Origin: Rhodospirillaceae bacterium
GTDB taxonomy: Bacteria; Pseudomonadota; Alphaproteobacteria; Micavibrionales; Micavibrionaceae
Assembly: GCA_003452275.1 (NCBI GenBank)
Contig: DMIT01000205.1
Location: 1 to 12,546, forward strand
Length of the DNA: 12,546 nucleotides
Direction of reading: 5' to 3'
Shown here: positions 8,731-12,546 of the stretch, piece after piece
Layout: the number at the start of each line of letters is the position of its first letter
How positions within the stretch are numbered: the first letter of the stretch is position 1
Notes under the pieces: model-generated
The model's input: only the letters and a program-made list of their open reading frames with translations
Database searches by the model: none
What the model was told of the DNA's origin: nothing
Program-made: the position numbers and the translations under genes

Positions 8731-9168
8731 ATGACGGGATTAGTTGATAAAGCAAAATTTTATTTGGTAGTTAAGGCTATTGAACTAAGAAGTATATGGA
8801 GAAATGCTGTCGGGGTTTATAAAATGGCAACAGACGGCAAGGGATATCCTTGGAGTTTGAAAGAAATATGGAACTCTCAAGTAGGATTGACTTGTACTTT
8901 ATTAAGAAATTCTGTTGAAGATTTGGTTCAAGACTATCCTCATATTCCTTCAAAATATATTCGTGGTTTATTATCGACACCGATGACATTCCAATATCTT
9001 GGAGGTAAGACGCCATTCAACGCTGTTGTTGATGATCCGGCTGCGCGCACAATGGGAAATGCTAAAATTGCAATTCGCAGAGAAGTGTATGACTTGGACA
9101 ATATGATGAGAGAGAACCCAAATACTGATCTTTCGCGTAGCTTTTTTGCGCCTCAACTAAGAAAATAG
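8731..9168 (+). CDS. Hypothetical protein inserted between pdhA and pdhB
   Basis: 145 residues from ATG 8731, which has GGAGGG (8721-8726) at good spacing; the frame is also open from GTG 8719. The product is not recognised. It begins with a helix-rich region ([20 protein letters not shown]), has no clear membrane helix or signal, and contains aromatic and basic residues through its length ([29 protein letters not shown]). The tail is asparagine-rich and polar. The stop lies 13 bases before the pdhB start, so it would be co-transcribed with the pdh genes. Base use is AT-richer than pdhA or pdhB. It lies between the two pdhB-derived direct repeats, behind the diverged pdhA end, and may be the original pdhA-pdhB spacer gene of another allele. 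The strong ribosome site argues for expression. Confidence 0.65.
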   Translation: MTGLVDKAKFYLVVKAIELRSIWRNAVGVYKMATDGKGYPWSLKEIWNSQVGLTCTLLRNSVEDLVQDYPHIPSKYIRGLLSTPMTFQYLGGKTPFNAVVDDPAARTMGNAKIAIRREVYDLDNMMRENPNTDLSRSFFAPQLRK

Positions 9169-9181
9169 TAAGGAAAAAACA

Positions 9182-9315
9182 ATGTCTATTCAAATTTTAA
9201 TGCCTGCCTTATCGCCGACAATGACCGAAGGAAATTTGGCGCGTTGGATTAAGAAAGAAGGCGATGTCGTCAAAGCTGGTCAAGTGATTGCTGAAATCGA
9301 AACCGACAAAGCAAC
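9182..9315 (+). repeat. Direct repeat, copy B (intact pdhB 5' end)
   Basis: This is the intact partner of the duplicate at 8551-8684, starting at the pdhB ATG and differing at one base. Recombination between the copies would remove 631 bases, including the hypothetical gene at 8731-9168, and restore a single pdhB start. Confidence 0.95.
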
Positions 9316-10606
9316 GATGGAAGTCGAAGCGGTTGACGAAGGTATCATCGGTAAAATTCTGATTGCCGAAGGCACAAACGGCGTGGCGGTGAATACGCCA
9401 ATCGCGATCTTGCTCGAAGAAGGTGAGACAGAAGTCTCTGCACCTGCGGCAGCAACAACAGATATTCCATGCATTCCGAATGCGGCGCCGGTTGCGACAT
9501 CCACAACTGAAACAACCGTTGCCAATCAACCGGCTGGCAAAGAAGTCGCCAACCGAGATATTCTCTATGCGCAAGGTGTGGTGATTGAACCTCCCCCGTT
9601 TGACGAAGCAAAATTCATGGGCAATACCCAAGCCGTTCAAGTGCGTGAAGCATTGCGTATGGGTATGTCCGAAGAAATGCGTAAAGATAAAACGGTCTTC
9701 CTGCTGGGCGAAGAAGTTGCCGAATATAACGGTGCCTATAAAGTATCCCAAGGGATGCTGGATGAATTCGGCCCTGACCGCGTGATTGACAGCCCGATTA
9801 CCGAGCATGCCTTTACGGGGCTTGGCGTGGGTGCGGCGATGGCTGGTCTGAAACCGATCATCGAATTTATGTCGATGGACTTCGCGATGCAGGCGATGGA
9901 TCAAATCATCAATTCTGCTGCCAAGACATTATATATGGCTGGCGGTAAACTTGGTTGCCCGATTGTCTTCCGTGGGCAAAACGGCGCACCAGGTAAAGTG
10001 GGTGCCCAGCACTCGCAATGCTATGCCTCATGGTTTGCCCATGTCCCCGGCATGAAAGTCGTGGCCCCATGGTCGGGTGCGGATGCCAAAGGTTTGATGA
10101 AAGCCGCGATCCGTGACCCGAATCCGGTGATGATTTTAGAACATGAACTCATGTATGGCCAAGTGTTTGAAACTCCGGTTGATGATGAATTCGTCATTCC
10201 AATCGGACGTGCCAAAATCGAACGTGAAGGAACGGATGTGACCATCATCGCGTTCTCGATCATGGTCGGGAAAGCTCTGGAAGCTGCTAAAACTTTGGCA
10301 GAGCAGGGCATTAGCGCAGAGGTCATCAACCTCCGAACCATCCGCCCGCTGGATCGCCACACGATTATCGAGTCTGTAAAGAAAACAAACCGTGTCGTCA
10401 CAACCGAAGAAGGTTGGCCATATGCGGGTATCGGTTCGGAAATCATCGCGCTTATTAACGAACATGCATTCGACTATCTGGATGCTCCTGTCGTTCGTGT
10501 TCACGCAGCTGACGTGCCTATTCCATACGCAACCAATCTGGAGAAATTGGCAACGCCTCAGGCAGAAGACATCGTCGCGGCGGCTAAAAAGGTTTGTTAT
10601 CGCTAA
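9182..10606 (+). CDS. pdhB: Pyruvate dehydrogenase E1 component, beta subunit with N-terminal lipoyl domain
   Basis: 474 residues in two parts. Residues 1-80 form a lipoyl domain ([11 protein letters not shown], lipoyl Lys43 in ETDKAT, mirror half [18 protein letters not shown]). An Ala/Thr/Pro-rich linker follows (about 81-145), then the E1-beta fold (146-474): [49 protein letters not shown] and the C-terminal transketolase half ([13 protein letters not shown]). With PdhA it decarboxylates pyruvate. Fusion of a lipoyl domain to E1-beta is known from alphaproteobacteria such as rhizobia and Zymomonas. AAGGA at 9170-9174 is the ribosome site. Its first 134 bases are duplicated at 8551-8684. 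No internal damage was seen, so this is the functional copy. Confidence 0.97.
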   Translation: MSIQILMPALSPTMTEGNLARWIKKEGDVVKAGQVIAEIETDKATMEVEAVDEGIIGKILIAEGTNGVAVNTPIAILLEEGETEVSAPAAATTDIPCIPNAAPVATSTTETTVANQPAGKEVANRDILYAQGVVIEPPPFDEAKFMGNTQAVQVREALRMGMSEEMRKDKTVFLLGEEVAEYNGAYKVSQGMLDEFGPDRVIDSPITEHAFTGLGVGAAMAGLKPIIEFMSMDFAMQAMDQIINSAAKTLYMAGGKLGCPIVFRGQNGAPGKVGAQHSQCYASWFAHVPGMKVVAPWSGADAKGLMKAAIRDPNPVMILEHELMYGQVFETPVDDEFVIPIGRAKIEREGTDVTIIAFSIMVGKALEAAKTLAEQGISAEVINLRTIRPLDRHTIIESVKKTNRVVTTEEGWPYAGIGSEIIALINEHAFDYLDAPVVRVHAADVPIPYATNLEKLATPQAEDIVAAAKKVCYR

Positions 10607-10609
10607 GTA

Positions 10610-10638
10610 TAACGCGAAGTGACGAAGGAACGAAGAAT
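10610..10638 (+). repeat. CGAAG triple repeat, copy 2 (left arm)
   Basis: Units ACGCGAAG, TGACGAAG and GAACGAAG run from 10612 to 10635, followed by AAT that includes the first bases of the small ORF start codon. It resembles copy 1 after pdhA in orientation, unit number and position just ahead of a small ORF. Confidence 0.9.
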
Positions 10639-10765
10639 GATATTTGAATCATTAGAAGATTTTTATTCTGATACTAGAATTACTGTAAATCAGCTGAAAG
10701 AAAAAATGCAAAGTTACAAAAAGTTTATCGAAAGCGTTGTAAAAGGAATAGAATTCAAAGAATAA
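10637..10765 (+). CDS. Small ORF of 42 codons inside the inverted-repeat element
   Basis: The product begins MIFESLEDFYSDTR and ends VVKGIEFKE. It is a charged, probably helical peptide (ITVNQLKEKMQSYKKF), not recognised as a family. AAGGA at 10625-10629 lies seven bases before the ATG, so translation is plausible, and the ribosome site is itself part of the CGAAG left arm. It could be the remnant of a larger gene, as the GxxExxY fragment beside copy 1 is, or a peptide native to the element. The high AT content differs from pdhB and pdhC. Confidence that it is a functional gene is low. Confidence 0.4.
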   Translation: MIFESLEDFYSDTRITVNQLKEKMQSYKKFIESVVKGIEFKE

Positions 10766-10772
10766 TTTTAAA

Positions 10773-10801
10773 ATTCTTCGTTACTTCGTAACTTCGCGTT
10801 A
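10773..10801 (-). repeat. CGAAG triple repeat, copy 3 (right arm, inverted)
   Basis: Read on the minus strand it has units ACGCGAAG, TTACGAAG and TAACGAAG followed by AAT. It differs from the left arm at two of 29 positions. It ends six bases before the AAGGA of the pdhC ribosome site. Confidence 0.9.
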
Positions 10802-10821
10802 CAAAAAAAGGAAACTAAAAA

Positions 10822-12108
10822 ATGCCAGTTAATATTTTAATGCCAGCACTCTCCCCGACAATGACCGAAGGCACGCTTGCCAAATGGCTCAAAAAAGAGG
10901 GCGATATGGTCAAGGCAGGTGAAGTGATCGCCGAAATCGAAACTGACAAAGCGACGATGGAAGTTGAAGCCGTTGACGAAGGCAAATTGGCCAAGATTTT
11001 GATTTCAGGTGGTACTGCGAACGTGGCGGTTAACACTCCGATTGCGGTTTTGTTAGAAGATGGCGAGGATGCTTCTGCTCTTTCAGCTGCTCCAGTTCCC
11101 TCACCCCAACCCTCTCCCGAGGGGAGAGGGAGTCAAGTGGCTCAAGCAGAAAAACCTGCACAACAATCTACTCTTCACCCTCTACCTGCGGGAGAGGGAC
11201 GGGGTGAGGGAAGTCGCGATCGCGTATTTGCGTCCCCACTGGCACGTCGTATCGCAGACCAAAAAGGTCTTGATCTGAAGTCCGTCAAAGGCACTGGCCC
11301 ACATGGTCGTATCGTGAAATCGGATGTGGAGAATGCAAAAGCGGGGACGCCATCTGCTGCACCTAAATCTGTCCCGACATCTTCTGGCCCTGATGCCAAA
11401 CAACTGGCTGATATGCTGGGTATGGAATATACAGAACTTCCAAACAACAATATCAAGAAAGTCACAGCACGCCGCCTGACCGAAGCGAAACAAACCATTC
11501 CGCACTTCTATCTGTCTGTTGATTGTGTGCTGGATAATCTGATGGCTGCCCGCGTTGCAATGAATGATGCGGCAGACGGGGCCTATAAACTTTCCGTCAA
11601 TGACTTCATCATCAAAGCAAATGCGATGGCACTCAAAGCTTACCCGCCAGCCAATACGTCATGGACGGATGATGCTGTCCTTCAATATAAACATGCGGAT
11701 ATTTCGGTGGCGGTGGCCACACCAAACGGTTTGATTACGCCGATTATCAAAGCGGCTGAGACAAAATCCATCAGCGAAATTTCGACTGAAATGAAAGACC
11801 TTGCAAAACGCGCGAAAGAAGGAAAACTGAAACCGGTTGAATTCCAGGGTGGGACATTCTCTATCTCCAACCTCGGCATGTTCGGCGTCAGCAATTTCCA
11901 AGCGATCGTCAACCCACCGCAAAGCTGTATCATGGCGGTCGGTGCCGGTGAACAACGCGTTGTTGTTGAAAATGGCCAAATGGTTATTCGTACTGTGATG
12001 ACGGTGACTCTGTCTACTGACCACCGTTCCGTTGACGGCGCAGTCGGTGCGGAATTCCTCCAACACTTCAAAAAATTCATCGAAAATCCGGTATTGATGT
12101 TGGCCTAA
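10822..12108 (+). CDS. pdhC: Dihydrolipoamide acetyltransferase, E2 of pyruvate dehydrogenase
   Basis: E2 forms the core of the complex and transfers acetyl from lipoyl to CoA. The 428 residues comprise a lipoyl domain (1-80, Lys43 in ETDKAT), a linker, the E1/E3-binding domain (about 135-170: [20 protein letters not shown] and [13 protein letters not shown]) and the catalytic domain (about 205-428). The catalytic motif [11 protein letters not shown] contains His401 and Asp405. Its lipoyl start resembles that of PdhB. The linker (residues about 93-130) is encoded by a palindromic repeat and reads [12 protein letters not shown] and later [11 protein letters not shown], which is not the usual Ala/Pro linker. 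The frame stays open through it. Linkers tolerate such change, so the protein should still work. The ribosome site is AAGGA at 10808-10812. No E3 gene follows within the window. Confidence 0.97.
   Translation: MPVNILMPALSPTMTEGTLAKWLKKEGDMVKAGEVIAEIETDKATMEVEAVDEGKLAKILISGGTANVAVNTPIAVLLEDGEDASALSAAPVPSPQPSPEGRGSQVAQAEKPAQQSTLHPLPAGEGRGEGSRDRVFASPLARRIADQKGLDLKSVKGTGPHGRIVKSDVENAKAGTPSAAPKSVPTSSGPDAKQLADMLGMEYTELPNNNIKKVTARRLTEAKQTIPHFYLSVDCVLDNLMAARVAMNDAADGAYKLSVNDFIIKANAMALKAYPPANTSWTDDAVLQYKHADISVAVATPNGLITPIIKAAETKSISEISTEMKDLAKRAKEGKLKPVEFQGGTFSISNLGMFGVSNFQAIVNPPQSCIMAVGAGEQRVVVENGQMVIRTVMTVTLSTDHRSVDGAVGAEFLQHFKKFIENPVLMLA
11098..11210. repeat. Palindromic repeat inside the pdhC linker coding region
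   Basis: Outer arms CCCTCACCCC (11098-11107) and GGGGTGAGGG (11201-11210) are exact inverted copies. Each half contains its own hairpin: CCCTCTCCC with GGGAGAGGG (11110-11130), and CCCTCTACC with GGGAGAGGG (11178-11198, one mispair). This is the layout of a dispersed intergenic palindrome that, when it falls in ORFs, gives peptides of the PSPEGRG kind. Here it is translated in frame as part of PdhC. A non-palindromic middle (about 11131-11177) encodes a plausible Ala/Gln/Lys linker. Confidence 0.85.
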
Positions 12109-12117
12109 TCCAATATT

Positions 12118-12180
12118 CGTCATTCCGGCGAAAGCCGGAATCTCCTCTAAAGTGACATCCCTGCTTTTGCAGGGATGACG
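12118..12180. repeat. Double-hairpin palindromic repeat after pdhC
   Basis: Hairpin 1 is ATTCCGGC-GAAA-GCCGGAAT (12122-12141). Hairpin 2 is CATCCCTGC-TTTT-GCAGGGATG (12156-12177). The whole is closed by CGTCAT (12118-12123) and ATGACG (12175-12180). It looks like a REP/BIME-type dispersed element, starting 10 bases after the pdhC stop. It may stabilise the pdh mRNA 3' end or act as a weak terminator, but has no T run for a classical one. Confidence 0.88.
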
Positions 12181-12211
12181 AAGAAAGGGGTAAGACGTAA
12201 AGAGAGAAAAT

Positions 12212-12505
12212 ATGAACAAAAATTTCTACGTTTATATTTTAGCGAATAAAACCAATGACGTTATCTACACAGGCATAACATCAGACCTAGTCAAAAGAAT
12301 TTGGGAACATAAAAATAAAGTTGTCGAAGGTTTTACCGAAAAATACAACGTAGACAGATTAGTGTATTTTGAGGTGCATAATAATGCTGAGGCAGCGATT
12401 AAACGAGAGAAAAATATAAAAGACTGGAAACGAGATTGGAAAGACCAGTTGATAGAAAAAGAAAACCCGAAATGGGAAGATTTATATGAAAGGATAATCT
12501 CTTAA
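12212..12505 (+). CDS. GIY-YIG domain endonuclease-like protein
   Basis: 97 residues, a single-domain GIY-YIG protein. The first strand YVYIL and the second IYTGIT (residues 18-23) give the paired motif. Arg29 lies on the following helix (LVKRIWEHKN), and the metal-binding Glu66 lies in AIKREKNIKDW. The C-terminal WKDQLIEKENPKWEDLY block is typical of the small UPF0213/YhbQ-like group. GIY-YIG proteins cut DNA; the role of these short versions is unclear, with repair and selfish spread both suggested. The ATG follows an AAGAGAGAA purine stretch. The gene lies between inverted copies of one 27-base repeat (12118-12144 and 12508-12534). Codon use is AT-rich compared with pdhC. Domain call is firm; function is not. 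Confidence 0.88.
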   Translation: MNKNFYVYILANKTNDVIYTGITSDLVKRIWEHKNKVVEGFTEKYNVDRLVYFEVHNNAEAAIKREKNIKDWKRDWKDQLIEKENPKWEDLYERIIS

Positions 12506-12507
12506 GG

Positions 12508-12534
12508 GAGATTCCGGATTTCGCCGGAATGACG
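12508..12534 (-). repeat. Inverted half copy of the post-pdhC palindrome
   Basis: Read on the minus strand, these 27 bases match 12118-12144 (CGTCATTCCGGC, loop, CCGGAATCTC) with one mismatch. It starts two bases after the GIY-YIG stop, so that gene is enclosed by the repeat in opposite orientations. A second hairpin may lie beyond the window. Confidence 0.85.
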
Positions 12535-12546
12535 ATTAGGAGAGAA

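Larger units (their letters stand above)
10610..10801. mobile_element. Miniature element with 29-base inverted repeats between pdhB and pdhC
   Basis: The left arm (10610-10638) and the reverse complement of the right arm (10773-10801) agree at 27 of 29 positions. Each arm is built from three CGAAG units (left: ACGCGAAG, TGACGAAG, GAACGAAG, then AAT). The 134-base interior is almost filled by one 42-codon ORF. The arms begin with TAACGCG and end with CGCGTTA, so a TA target duplication is possible but cannot be told apart from the palindrome. The element fills nearly the whole pdhB-pdhC spacer and could fold into a long hairpin in the mRNA. It carries no transposase, so if mobile it would need an enzyme from elsewhere. 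The repeat structure is certain; mobility is inferred. Confidence 0.65.

Noticed and set aside
11175..11505. Two minus-strand ORFs opposite pdhC
   Set aside because: They are overlapping shadow frames; one ends in the translated palindrome ([11 protein letters not shown]), a familiar artefact of that repeat.

Overview
The window looks like a chromosomal housekeeping segment of an alphaproteobacterium with moderate GC content. This rests on three things: the order pyrG - kdsA - eno - ftsB - pdhA - pdhB - pdhC, an E1-beta subunit carrying its own N-terminal lipoyl domain (both known from alphaproteobacteria), and a Kdo-8-phosphate synthase, which implies a Gram-negative LPS maker. Nothing in the sequence fixes the genus.

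Layout. Positions 1-1100 hold the 3' part of pyrG. A PIN-domain toxin and ribbon-helix-helix antitoxin pair follows (1150-1865), then kdsA (1933-2781), an unrecognised 137-residue gene (2796-3209) and eno (3220-4539), which ends in a strong intrinsic terminator (4564-4593). Next come a membrane-anchored YqgE/AlgH-family protein (4622-5251) and an FtsB/DivIC-like division protein (5316-5630). Two minus-strand genes, a small GNAT-like acetyltransferase and a multi-pass membrane protein (5635-7123), converge on ftsB. A 213-base divergent spacer leads into the pyruvate dehydrogenase cluster: pdhA (7337-8362), pdhB (9182-10606) and pdhC (10822-12108). A GIY-YIG nuclease gene (12212-12505) closes the window.

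The core genes link glycolysis to the TCA cycle: enolase makes phosphoenolpyruvate, KdsA uses it for LPS Kdo, and PdhABC convert pyruvate to acetyl-CoA. The E3 subunit (lpd) is not in the window.

The unusual part is the pdh cluster. Every junction in it, and the coding sequence of pdhC itself, contains foreign or repeat DNA: (i) a triple CGAAG repeat followed by a truncated GxxExxY gene after pdhA; (ii) a 134-base duplicate of the pdhB 5' end joined in frame to a diverged copy of the last seven codons of pdhA, then an unrecognised 145-residue gene; (iii) a 192-base miniature element with 29-base inverted repeats, made of the same CGAAG units, around a 42-codon ORF between pdhB and pdhC; (iv) a 113-base palindromic repeat translated in frame inside the PdhC interdomain linker; (v) a GIY-YIG gene between inverted copies of a third palindromic repeat. 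The sequence order suggests successive insertions and a tandem duplication or allele exchange that left the three catalytic pdh genes intact. A separate anomaly is a probable frameshift at a CA dinucleotide run at the end of the minus-strand membrane protein gene.
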